A DNA stretch of 64,000 nt, from NCBI GenBank assembly GCA_013368445.1, contig JAACJO010000030.1, forward strand, positions 62,001 to 126,000, read 5' to 3'. Position 1 is the stretch's first letter. Every line of letters starts with the position of its first letter. Under the pieces are notes generated by a model. That model saw nothing but the letters and a program-made list of their open reading frames with translations, made no database searches and was not told where the DNA came from. Shown in pieces: positions 23,027 through 33,352 of this stretch. The position numbers were made by a program, and so were the translations under genes. This stretch comes from Leucocoprinus leucothites. Its lineage: Eukaryota; Basidiomycota; Agaricomycetes; Agaricales; Agaricaceae.

Positions 23027-24624
23027 GTGCTATCTTGCCAGCCAGCCTTCAGCCTGCGCTCTTCCCTCAGTTTCAGGATAATGCGACATGCCAACACAGA
23101 ATGAACAGCCTGGTAAAGACTGCCAGTTGCCTAATGTCAACCACGAAGTCATGAATTGGTTCGGGTTATGTTCGACTTACATGACAAGCAGAAGAAGATA
23201 AACATCCTGCATGTTCGATATGATGTGGTCAGCCGAAGTGCTTATAGTCATCAGAATGGACCTACCGGAAGACTTGCCATGATAATAACATTGAGCATTG
23301 CAAGACCTGGTTTTAAAAGCTTTTAATAACGAAACTCGATAAGCCGACTGGACACACCAAAAATCCAGATATAATAGATGCACCCTTAAGAACACTATTT
23401 AGCAAAAATCGGATTAGAGGTTGTGTGCTCACCATGACGGCAAAGGACTTGTAAAAGGCGAGAGGTCTCCCTTGCACGAACTATACTTTGTGTGTTAGTG
23501 AACCAATTCATGTGAGAAAACAAACCAAACAAACGACTCACAAGCAACCACCACTCTGGCGGCAATAACAGCAAGCATCACTAGGTAGAAACAGGTCGAC
23601 TAATGTCAATCACACAGAGAGCCTGATCCAAACAAGATGAACATACCTCCACTGAACATCCAAGACAGGACAAAAATTGACAAAATATACGGCCTTGCAT
23701 TTATCAGAACACAACCAACTAGCAGTGGTGCAGGTGAGGTGAAGTCTGTGTGAATAAATCAGCCTAGGTGATGACTCTCAGATATTGTTTTACTTACAGC
23801 GAGTAAAGTTTAGATAAAGGACTGAAAGAACAACAACGCCTGTCCACATTGAACCAAATGCTCCGAACAGGAAATAAGCTAATGCCCTCTGCTTTCCCCA
23901 CATGACCCATGTGCCTATGGCTGAGATTACTGCACAGTTGCAGAGCACCATCAATGGTACTGAACCAACAACAGGAAACATGAAAAACACCCACAACCAG
24001 AGGTGCAAACCGAGACCATGAAAATCGCTTTTTGTTGTAATTCCAATACAAGCTAGCAAGCTTCTTTCAGCAGGCCGGTTATGCCGCCATAAGTGAAATA
24101 TATACTTACATGCTCCCGTGGTGTATATAATCTTACAGGATGCTTGATCAAGTCCTTTACCAGATTGATCTTTGAATCCCAGTCAACTTTCATCAGCACT
24201 TTCGGTGTGTGCTCAGGAGAAATATGACACTCACGAATAAACAAGAGCAGGACGTTGATGAATGGTAAATAACGGTTAGTCAGGTAGAGTACCTTCATCA
24301 TATTCCATTGAGAGTCCCATATGAGCGAAATTTCCAGGTCAAGGTTCAAAAGCCAGTCGAATACCTATATCTCGCGTTAATTATCTAGAGCCCTTCAATT
24401 TTTCAGTAACTGACCACAACTACAAACCCGGCAACTGATGTTATATGATTAAAAAACTTGGGTTTGAATTAGTTGAAACAAGATTAGCAGCTTACGGCTT
24501 GAGGACTTGAGAAAGATGTGGTAATTGTCATCCTCGTCATGAGTGAAGAACGAAGCATACATACATTGACTTGTCGGGAACGTAGAATGATCAGTGGTAA
24601 AAGTTCAGCGGGGGACAGAGTCAT
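23027..24624 (-). CDS. DUF6533-domain seven-helix membrane protein, array copy 4
   Basis: Same exon plan, from ATG 24624 (MTLSPAELLPLIILRSRQ) to TGA 23027. The core reads VFDWLLNLDLEISLIW, DSQWNMMKVLYLTNRYLPFI, HQSGKGLDQASC at the exon 4/5 junction (Phe of HQF replaced by Ser), CAVISAIGTWVMWGKQR, SPAPLLVGCVLINARPY, SRLLQVLCRHG, IYYIWIFGLAMLNVI and YQAVHSVLACRIILKLRE. The usual exon 6 acceptor TTGACAG is mutated to TTGATGG; a GGTTCAG acceptor 12 nt upstream restores the frame and adds four residues. This copy is most similar to copy 1. Function unknown. Confidence 0.7.
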
Positions 24625-24677
24625 GGGTATTTTGTGGCGGATGATGTGTAGATCGCTAGGGTGAACTCCACGAGTCA

Positions 24678-24683
24678 TTTATA
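24678..24683 (-). promoter_or_regulatory. TATA box of DUF6533 copy 4
   Basis: TATAAATGACTC on the minus strand, 54 bp upstream of the ATG. Confidence 0.55.
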
Positions 24684-24857
24684 CTGTGTTAATGGGCATT
24701 TAGAATCTAGATACACTTGATACGAAAGTAAAACAAACGATGGCCGGCTTGAAAATCAGAGATAAACTCGTTCGTATGTTAGGGATGTTAAATTAACTGA
24801 TGCTCCAGTGTTCTGCGCGGGCCATCACTGTCCGAAGAAGGATCTTGGGGTTTTACT

Positions 24858-24900
24858 CGCCTCTCGGCACGCTATGCATGGTTTAGCGTGCTGAGAGGCG
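24858..24900. other. Strong hairpin (17-bp stem, 9-nt loop)
   Basis: CGCCTCTCGGCACGCTA pairs with TAGCGTGCTGAGAGGCG across a 9-nt loop, with a single G-T wobble. The left arm matches the CTCTCGGCAGGCTAAACC segment of the other spacers, but a full right arm exists only here. No poly-T follows, so it is not an obvious terminator. It could be a cruciform-prone scar or the end of a small element. Confidence 0.6.
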
Positions 24901-25989
24901 GATGTTTATCACAATAAACCTATGTCTTGATTAAACTAGAACTGTTATTGCTCTTGTTCGCATCATCAGAATAGGTTTGTTTTTGGAAAGAAAGCTTATG
25001 ATGAGATATCCCTGCCAACCTCAATGGTTCGCTAAGCATCAAGAAGTGATTTTTTGGGCTTCTATTCATCAATGCTTAAGATAGAGGACAGATTAGGAAG
25101 ATTGCAGCGGTGTACACTCACTTCTGGCCTCAACCAAGCCAGCGCCCCCCCGTCATGCATGACTGCCACCGACCCACTTCTCACCACTTAGCAAACTTTG
25201 TTCAGTGAGTGCATTTGAGGGTAAATCTAACCCAAGTAGACAAGTCACTCAAGAGCGCGGTCGAGCCGAAATTGATATTGTTTACCAAGTCTATTTGTAC
25301 CATTTTACTGTAGCATTTCTTCCATTTCTTTTCGATTTGATGCTCGGTGCTCGTAGATGCTTATTAACGATCAGGATGAGCAACTTGAATCTAGAGTGAC
25401 CGGCCGGGGTCTACGTGCGCTGGTAGTGCCGGTTTGAAGGGGAACACTTTGAGAGCTTGGGTGGCTTGATACCGTACTCCCGTGAGTCGTTTTGATGAGC
25501 CTGGAGAGCGACTGATGAGTGCTAGAAACCTTGGATTATTCGAGATTTCTGACTCTAGACCTCGACAACACGTCTTTTTACGTCGAATTACTGAAAAAGC
25601 ATCCATCGTGAGCTGCTGCTTAACAATTTACATCGTTCTCGCGAGCTCATGGATTAGCAGGGCAAATAATTAGTGGGACGCCAGTTGGCATGATTTCCTC
25701 TTCAACAGATCCACAAATACGCAGATATGTGAATCACTGAGAACTCTGGCATGGTTTTGAAATGGTCCCGGTTAGACCGTTGATTAGCTATATCCAAGCA
25801 TGGCTCTACTAGCTAGCTCCTGACCTTTAAGTTAAGGAAGTGCTTCTCACCACTAATGTAGCTCGTTTGGCAGTGAAATTTTGGATTAAGTTTATCGTGG
25901 CACCTGACAAAGAAGTCTGTAATCAAGCTGTCTTGAGGCGACGAGCAGCGGAGAGCAACGGGCTGGCGGTGATTAATACTTCACGCGGG
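24901..25989. repeat. Array spacer between DUF6533 copy 4 and hydrolase copy G
   Basis: It carries the recurring blocks TTAAGATAGAGGACAGATTAG (25076) and GACTCTAGACCTCGACAACA (25551). No open gene is recognised. Confidence 0.45.
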
Positions 25990-27583
25990 TCGGCACTCTC
26001 TGATCAAGGCTGCTCTTTCCTCGACCACCATCGTGCTCGTGCTGTTCTCAGCCTTTCAATCAACCTCAAGCAAACTCATCACTCCAGAAACGTATGCCTA
26101 CATCAAATCTCTTTCTTTATCCCACTGGAGCTCTACCGGACTCTCACTCGTAGTCGTCCGGAATATCCCTCAGAGCCAAACGGTTGGTGGACTGGTACCG
26201 CAAATATGATATAGCCAACGCCAAAAGGGCTGCTGTACCACCGGATACTGTATTCCCTATCGCACCAAACTCGATACTGTTGCTCTCGGTTTCTGTTGGA
26301 TTGCTTATTGACGACTCTATGTCGGCAGAGCAGAAAGGGAGTAATTGACGCGAACGACGAAAGTGAAGGACGTGTTTGGCAAACTGTGGGAGAGATGTTG
26401 AACGAGGATGCGATGAAGGGAGTAAGTTTCCAGGATATATTATCCCATAGCACTGGGTTACCTCACCTCGATTTTATCGCGTGCTCCGAGGAAGTGCAGA
26501 GTTGGCGAAAATGGTATGTTACTTTCTCTTTGCTTCCACCCAATCGTCTTCTAACTCCCACTTTTCCAGATACCAATGCTACGACACCTGTGACCTTCAG
26601 CAGAACTCCGACGACCCTTCCAATACAATGACCTGATGTACGAATTCCTCTCGCACCTTCCCACCCTCCCCAACTAAACCTCTATCAACCAATACATCTC
26701 CCCCTCGCTGCCGTGTCCAGCTCAACTCACAGCGTAGTGGAAGCCGAACATAAACGAACATTCCCATATAGATATCAAGACCACATGCGTGACCTGGCTA
26801 AAGGGATTAATGGCACGAAACACACGACGGTGCCGTGTTTTGTGAGACCGGGAGAGGGGGGGATTTGGGCCGATGCTGGGGCATGCAGACTTCTGCTCGC
26901 GATTTGGTGTGTTGTCTCTTCTTGGTTTAAAGTATCGTTTAATGACTCTTGTGTAGGCGATGTGGGGTTCGATACTGCCTAACGAGGGAAAGCATCTGTA
27001 TATGGGCGAGCAAGCGATTGCTTCTCATGTTGTCAAACATGCAGCTACCGGCGTCACTGTCATGGAAAGCAAGGCTTCATACCCCCAATTCGTGAGTTTT
27101 CCAATAGCTTCTCTAACCTCGAGCTCTCTCGTTTGTCTGACGTTCTTCACATTTTCAGTGCCCCAAAATCTACGGTGCAAGCCAATGGAGATACTCATAC
27201 CGCAGCCGCGAACTCATCGAAGACGGCAGAAACAACCCAGGATACAAAACACAAGTCACCCGATTCCCGAATGATAACCTTGCCATCGCATCTTTAAGCA
27301 ACGATGCTAATGGTGGCTCGTTGATGGAGCCCGCAAAGCGGCGGATAATTGATGATGTGCTGTTTAAAGGCCAAGAGCCGATAGGTTGGAATAGGACATG
27401 TTGATTGGTTTAGATGAATATTTCGAAGTTGAGTGGGCCATTGGCGAGGAGGAAGGCGAAGAAGGGTTGGCGTTCTCAGCTGGATTTGGGGGTATGGAAG
27501 GACCTGATGCTAAGGCGCCGGGCGGGGTGGTGAAGGGGGGTGGTGAAGGAAAGCGCCGAAGTTTGGTTTGCGAGGACGTGGGT
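25990..27583 (+). pseudogene. Serine hydrolase (beta-lactamase-like) pseudogene, copy G, internally deleted
   Basis: The SxxK site reads APNSI, so both catalytic residues are lost. The block ILSHSTGLPHLDFIACSEE (26430-26500), the first intron (26516-26570), the region leading to GINGTKHTTVPCFVRPG and the following block through KVYG-like CPKIYGASQWRYSYRSREL (27160-27215) are readable. At about 27393 the sequence jumps from the DWNGR-equivalent exon end (TTGGAATAGG) to DMLIGLDEYFEVEWAIG. About 540 bp present in copy F are missing, including the YEEIWANY exon. The C terminus ends ...ESAEVWFART without the usual TGA. It faces DUF6533 copy 5. Confidence 0.75.
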
Positions 27584-28031
27584 ACGGATAAAGTATGTAC
27601 GCGTGTATTCTATGTGGATATGTATGCGGATAGTGTATACCCAGACAGGTCCTACTTCATCAAGCATTTGGTTGATATCTCAATACCTCTCCTCCTGGTC
27701 CAATCTCATTGAAATAGTCATATCTAGTATTATCGCTCTATCATGAATGACTCTTGAATCGTAACGCCTCGACAATTTTCCCCCAGAGTGTCTCCCTGCT
27801 TTCATTAATTGTGTTGCGATCGTCGTGTACCCTTCCGGGCTTTGGTCTAATTACACTTTGGTTCCAACGACTTCCTTTGATCCAGCGGCGTGTACGCACA
27901 ATCCCTCGTTCTACAGGCGCATCATATCCAATGGTGTAACGAGGATACATTCACGAGATCGTCATTGATTACTTATACCAACAAAGGCCACAATCTCTCT
28001 CTCAAACCATCCCTTCTCGGAGTACTAATTA

Positions 28032-29623
28032 TCATTCAAGACTGATGCCATTTTGCCAGCCAGTCTTCGACCTGTGCTGTTCCCTTATTTTCAGAATAAT
28101 GCGACACGCCAACACAGAATGAAGACCCTGGTGAAGACTGCCAGTTGCCCTATGTCAACCACAAAACCATAAATTGGCTCGATTTATGTTCAACTTACAC
28201 AACAAGCAGAAGAAGATAATCATCCTGCATGTTGAATATGATGTGGTCAGCCCAAGTGCTTATAGTTATCAGAATGGACTTACCGGAAGACTTGCCATGA
28301 CAACAACATTGAGCGCTGTAACACCTAATTTTAAAAGCTTTAGCAACGAAATTCTACAAGCCGACTAAACACACCAAAGATGCAGATATAATAGATACAA
28401 CCTGGAGAGGACTGTTTAGCAAAAGTTATATTATAGACTCAGTGCTCACCACCGCGGTAAAGGACTTGCAAAAGGTGGGAGGTATCCCCTGTCCGAACTA
28501 TGCTTTGCGTCTTAGTGAACCAATTACAAGAAAATAGATCAAACAAGCTACTCACAAGCGACCACCACCCTGGGGGCTACAATGGCGAGCATCACTAAGT
28601 AGAAATGGGTTAGTTGACGTAAATCGTGCGGACAGTACCCCAGAAAGAAGGTCCTACCTCCGCTAAACATACACATCATAGCATAAATCGACATAATATA
28701 TGACCTTGCATTTATCAGAACACAGCCAACTAATGATGGTACAGGCGAGGCAAAGTCTTTTGGAATAAATCAGCCTAGGCAGTGGCTCTTGAATGTTTGT
28801 TTCACTTACGTAGAGTGAATTTCAGATAAAAGGCCCCAAGAACAATAACGGCCGTCACCGCTGAACCATACGCTCCATACAGAAAATATGTTGATTTCCT
28901 CCCCTTTCCCCACATAACGCAGGCGCCTATGGCCGAGATCACTGCACGGTCGCAAAATGCTGTCAATGATAGACTAATTGCAGGGAACACACAAAAGAAC
29001 ACCCACGAGTAGAGGTGCAGCCATGGATCAGGAAAATCGCTTTTTGTTGTAATCCCGTCACAAGCAAGTGAGATTTTCTCGGCAGGCCCGTTATGCGACC
29101 ATAAGTGAAATATATACTCACATACTCCCACAATGTACACAGTCCCACAAGATGCTTTGTCAAGTCCTGTGCCAAATTGGTCTTGGATCCCGGTTAACTT
29201 TTATAAGAACTTTAACTATGATTCAGGAGAAATGTACTCACGATACAGAAAGAAGGAGAAGCTAATGAAAGGGGAATAACGGCTAATCAGGTATAGTATC
29301 CTCATTGTGTTCCATTGAGAGCTCCATATGAGCAAGACTTCCAGGTCAAGGTTCAAAAGCCAGTCAAATACCTATACCTTATGTTAAGCATCTAGAAGCC
29401 TTTCAAATCCCAGTCACTGACCACGACTACAAGCCCCGAAACTGATTTTATGTCATTGAAATTGTTGTTTGGACCGGGCGAAACAAGATTAGTGGCTTAC
29501 TGCTTGAGGACTTGAGAAAGACTTGGTGAATGTCATCCCCATGAGAAAAGCATGAAGTGCACGTACATTTACTTGCCGATATCGTAAAACGATCAGGGGT
29601 AAAAGTCTTGCAGTGAACATCAT
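28032..29623 (-). CDS. DUF6533-domain seven-helix membrane protein, array copy 5
   Basis: Same exon plan, from ATG 29623 (MMFTARLLPLIVLRYRQ) to TGA 28032. It is the most diverged copy. The core reads VFDWLLNLDLEVLLIW, SSQWNTMRILYLISRYSPFI, HQFGTGLDKASC at the exon 4/5 junction, RAVISAIGACVMWGKGRK, ASPVPSLVGCVLINARSY, SHLLQVLYRGG, IYYICIFG and HQGLHSVLACRIILKIRE. Introns sit at the same places and all frames close. The conserved NRYLPFI core has two changes (S for N and S for L). It may be under weaker constraint but shows no stop. Confidence 0.68.
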
Positions 29624-29670
29624 AGTTGTTTTGTGGAACGATGGGTAGTTTGCCAGGGCTCCACAAGTCA

Positions 29671-29676
29671 TTTATA
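29671..29676 (-). promoter_or_regulatory. TATA box of DUF6533 copy 5
   Basis: TATAAATGACTT on the minus strand, 48 bp upstream of the ATG. Confidence 0.5.
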
Positions 29677-30349
29677 CTGTGTCAATGGATTTCTAAAACC
29701 TAGATGTACCTGATACACCACCCGAACAAACCATGAACAGCTTTAAAATCAGAGGTACAATCACTGATGTGTTAGGGATGATGAATCAACTAGTATTCCA
29801 ACACTCTGCACTGGCCAAATTCTCGGCCTGAAGTGGGGTATGGGGGTTTACCCGCCTCTCAGCAGGCTAAACCAAACTTTTCATCACAATAAACCTATGT
29901 CTTGGTTAGGTCAGAAGTCAAGACCTGCATCATCAGAATGGGTTTGTAACCTGGGGTGACTTCCCAACCAACCTCGATGGTTCACCAAGCATCAAGAGCC
30001 AGTCCTTCGGGCCCCAATACCTAAGATAGGGGGCAGATCAGGAAGGCTGCAATGGCCTGTACTCACTCCTGGCCTCAACCAGGCCAATGCCGCCGGGTCA
30101 TGCGTGATTGCCGCCAACTCATTTAGCAAATCCAGTTCAATGAGCACTTTTCGAGCGTAAAGTATACAACCCAAGAGTACAGTCGAGACAAAACTCATAT
30201 TGTTCACCGACTAGGCTATTTGTACCATTTTACTTCTTTCATTTCTCTTCCATTTGATGCTCAGTGCCCATAGGTGTTCCGTAACAATCTGGATGAAAGC
30301 GACGGGCCGGAGTTGTGTTGATGTGTGCTGGTAGTGATTGATTGAAATA
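29677..30349. repeat. Array spacer upstream of DUF6533 copy 5
   Basis: Like the 18.1-18.8 kb spacer, with CCCGCCTCTCAGCAGGCTAA near 29849 and an AGATAGGGGGCAGATCAGG block near 30022. No gene is recognised. Confidence 0.45.
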
Positions 30350-30930
30350 TTTATTGTGTAGTTCTTCCCTCACCGACACCACCAGGACTCGTTCTATTCT
30401 CGATTCTCTATTCAACCTCAGACACACTCATCATGCTGGAGACAGATCTCTGAATCTAATTTTTAATAGTACGTGAGAATACCTCGTCGTTTACAATAGC
30501 TTGCTCGGACCTAAGTGCTCGACTGTTTAAGTAGTTGGTGCACTGAATTCCTCTCATTTGGTATGGCATTAATAAACCGTAAAACTATATCATCTGATAC
30601 CACGTCTTTCTATGCATCTAGTTCGAGCCTGCTTTTTGTATTTTCCATTAGATTGATCAAGGATTGGGACGAGAGTCGCAGGGGATCTGGGGTGGTGATA
30701 CGATAAGAGGAGTCAGCCCACGGGATGGTTTATCCAATTTACCAACTGATATACCCTGAAATAGTTTTCAAGGAATCACAGGAAATTCCGTACATTGGTT
30801 TCTTCGATTCGTTTACTAGTGTTTTAAATCTTATCTTTGGATCGCAGCACTTCACATCTCCGACCCTCGCCAGAGGGCCACTTTAAGCGGCACGGTTGTT
30901 AGCTGATGGAATCTAGGATGTGGGACTACT
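30350..30930 (+). pseudogene. Diverged serine hydrolase relic H1
   Basis: Matches relic E (18780-19300) over most of its length, including the SxxK-equivalent block YASSSSLLFVFSIRLIKD (30602-30660) and the GSQHFTSPTLARG segment near 30838-30875. Stops at several places break every frame. The C-terminal domain is missing here. Confidence 0.45.
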
Positions 30931-31339
30931 GATGAGACGAGAAGTCAGTACCTACATCTGTCGCCATCGGAACAGATTTGTAGAAAACAAACCGAGATGA
31001 CTGCCTGGCTAACCTCCGACACGTCGAACAGTTTCATGGTTTCGCAAGTATCAAGAGATGATTCCGAGTCTTGGGGCTTTCATCTTAACGTAGAAAACAG
31101 ATTAGGAAGATTGCAATGGTGCGCACCCCTCGAACAGGTCAATGTCGCCTTGTCTTGTATTTTTGCCACTGATCCACTGAGTCTTGTCATTTAGTAAACT
31201 CGGCCCAATGAGAATTTTTGTTGGTAAATTTATGGCCCAGCATACAGGTCGAGGGCACAGTCAAACTGTCACGATCTGCAATCTGGAGAGTGACGGGCCG
31301 GTTGATGCCGCTGACAGTGCTTGATCGAAGCGCTTGTTG

Positions 31340-32545
31340 TTCTCTTCGCGGACACCATCATCACCCTTTTCATTCTCGGTTCTCTAATCAGCCTCAAATA
31401 TAGTCGTCGCTCTGGAGATAGATCTCCACATCTGCTCTTTCTAATAGCAGGTGGGTTCTGACCTTGTCGTTCACAACAGTCCGGGCCCTGTGTGCTGAAC
31501 TGTTGAAGCGGATGGCCTTTGGTATATGAGTTCCGCTCGTTTGGTAAGGCATTGGTAACCGCAAACTTTCGCATCTAATACCATATCTTTCTTAGCATCT
31601 AACTCGAGCCTGCTTCTCGCATTTTTCCTTATGCTGATTAAGGACAGGGATGAGAATTATAGGAGATCTGGGCAATGATACAACAAGAGGACTCAGCTCA
31701 CTGGACATTTTGCCGGATCTGACTAGTATACTCCGACATGGTTTCCGGGAAGCTATGAGAGATTTGGAGTTACTTTCTCACTCATTCACTACCGTTTTGA
31801 ACCTTACTCTCAGATCTCAACACTTTACGCCCCCAGCCCTCATCAGAAGACAAATCTTCCAACACAGCCGCCTGGTCTTCCATCCTATATATCCATCTCG
31901 AACCAAACCTTTAAGTGGTATGGTGGTTGCCTGATGGATTTGGGATGTGGGAGCATTGATGATGCATTAACGATCTGCTTGAGGGCCAGTCCTCCCTACC
32001 TTCATCTCCAATCAAACGTCTCGCTTAGAAGTCCCAAGGCGACTCTACATCCAGTTCTCCTCAACCTTGAATTACCCCCATTCACTTCCTTACAGCGCTC
32101 ATACTTCCACCACTTACTACCCGTGAACTCTGTACGAGACACAACTCAAGTTTCCAACTTCACTGTGCCTTAAAAACGGGTACTATGTATCACTCGTCTG
32201 AGGCTACAGCAGTCCGAAGCGAATTTGCTCAGGGATTACTTAGTTACTCCTGGTCGATATCTAGCTCAGCATACTCTCGAATCGCGATTCCATCCCATAA
32301 CCAAACTCGGATGGCATTATCTGTTCATAAGGTGCATGGTGATGTATGTGAAGCCAAAGGGAACATGCCGATCGAGTCATTGGGCAAGCATTCCAAAGTC
32401 TAGTATGTCGCTGATGAGAAGAAAGGAGTGTTTGCATTCGGCTGTGGATTTTGACCGATGGAAGGACCTGATGCCGCCATGCTTCGAGAAGGGAAAAGAG
32501 AGTGCTAGAACTCTGGAACTTGGTTTAGCCCGCGGATAGGATCAA
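31340..32545 (+). pseudogene. Diverged serine hydrolase relic H2
   Basis: A third member of the older hydrolase lineage. An SxxK-equivalent block lies at 31590-31650, SQHFTPPALIRRQ at 31820, a PIKRLA segment (compare PIELLAQ in copies C, D) near 32010, and the C-terminal domain remnant at 32400-32540 (KKGVFAFGCGF..., then GKESARTLELGL). Stops and frame shifts throughout. It covers more of the C-terminal half than E or H1. Confidence 0.45.
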
Positions 32546-33352
32546 CAAGATGTGCGTGGTTTACAGAAATGTATAGCTCTCTATGCTGATGATTCCACGG
32601 TTCTTGATCTTACTGTATGTGCTTACCGAACCATTCATAAAATGTTCAATAATTTAGGGACCATTATTCAACTCTGACCCATGTTTTATCCGACTTCTGA
32701 ACGTTAGTGTTCAGGGACGCTTCGTAGTCTAATGATTACAGTGGAGGAGTAAATGTTCTCCATAGTGTCAGTGCAGCGCCCGCCTGCAGCCGGCGCTGGA
32801 AGCTCCGGACTTCTCGTGTTTCACCCTGGACAATTCTGGTATTGGGCGCTTTTCCTGTGACCTGATTATGGAAGCCTGTGGCTTTTATGACCTCCAATCC
32901 CGAAGCTTTCAGCCTACAAAAAGTTCAACCCTTGGTAATTCCCATATTGTCCAAGATGTTGGCGAGGGTTCTCTGGTACCAAAGGTCCAGAGTTTGGAGG
33001 AGATTGAAAGACTTTGCTCCCCACGGACCCGTACAGGATCACAATTGAACGCTTGACGCAGAACCTAGGACCTGGCTTTACTTAGCCATGCTCTTCAGTC
33101 TTATGGGCTTGCCGACGGAAGCATCCTTATGTCATCCCACGACAACCTTAAATATTATCATCTGACGCCCTGCCTGATGAAGATGCAACGTAGAAAGTTC
33201 CCGAAAAGGGAGCTCAGCCCATGGTTATTGCTCAACAACATATTTAATCTGACTCAAATGGTGCGTCTGAAGGAGACTTAGAACACTTGAGCAAGCCACC
33301 TTTGCTACCTGACTATTCGCTGTTTCCTGCCACATCCACTCCCGTCCCCGAA
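32546..33352. other. Intergenic, end of the hydrolase/DUF6533 array
   Basis: About 800 bp without a recognisable gene. Homology to the array stops near 32740. The rest is the 5' flank of the first EF-hand/ZZ gene. The only open frame (32868-33056) shows no family signal. Confidence 0.4.

Noticed and set aside
1..32700. Repeat-induced point mutation as the cause of hydrolase decay
   Set aside because: Many stops look like transitions, but I could not count dinucleotide bias by eye, and the neighbouring DUF6533 copies in the same duplications stay open, which argues against a blanket process.
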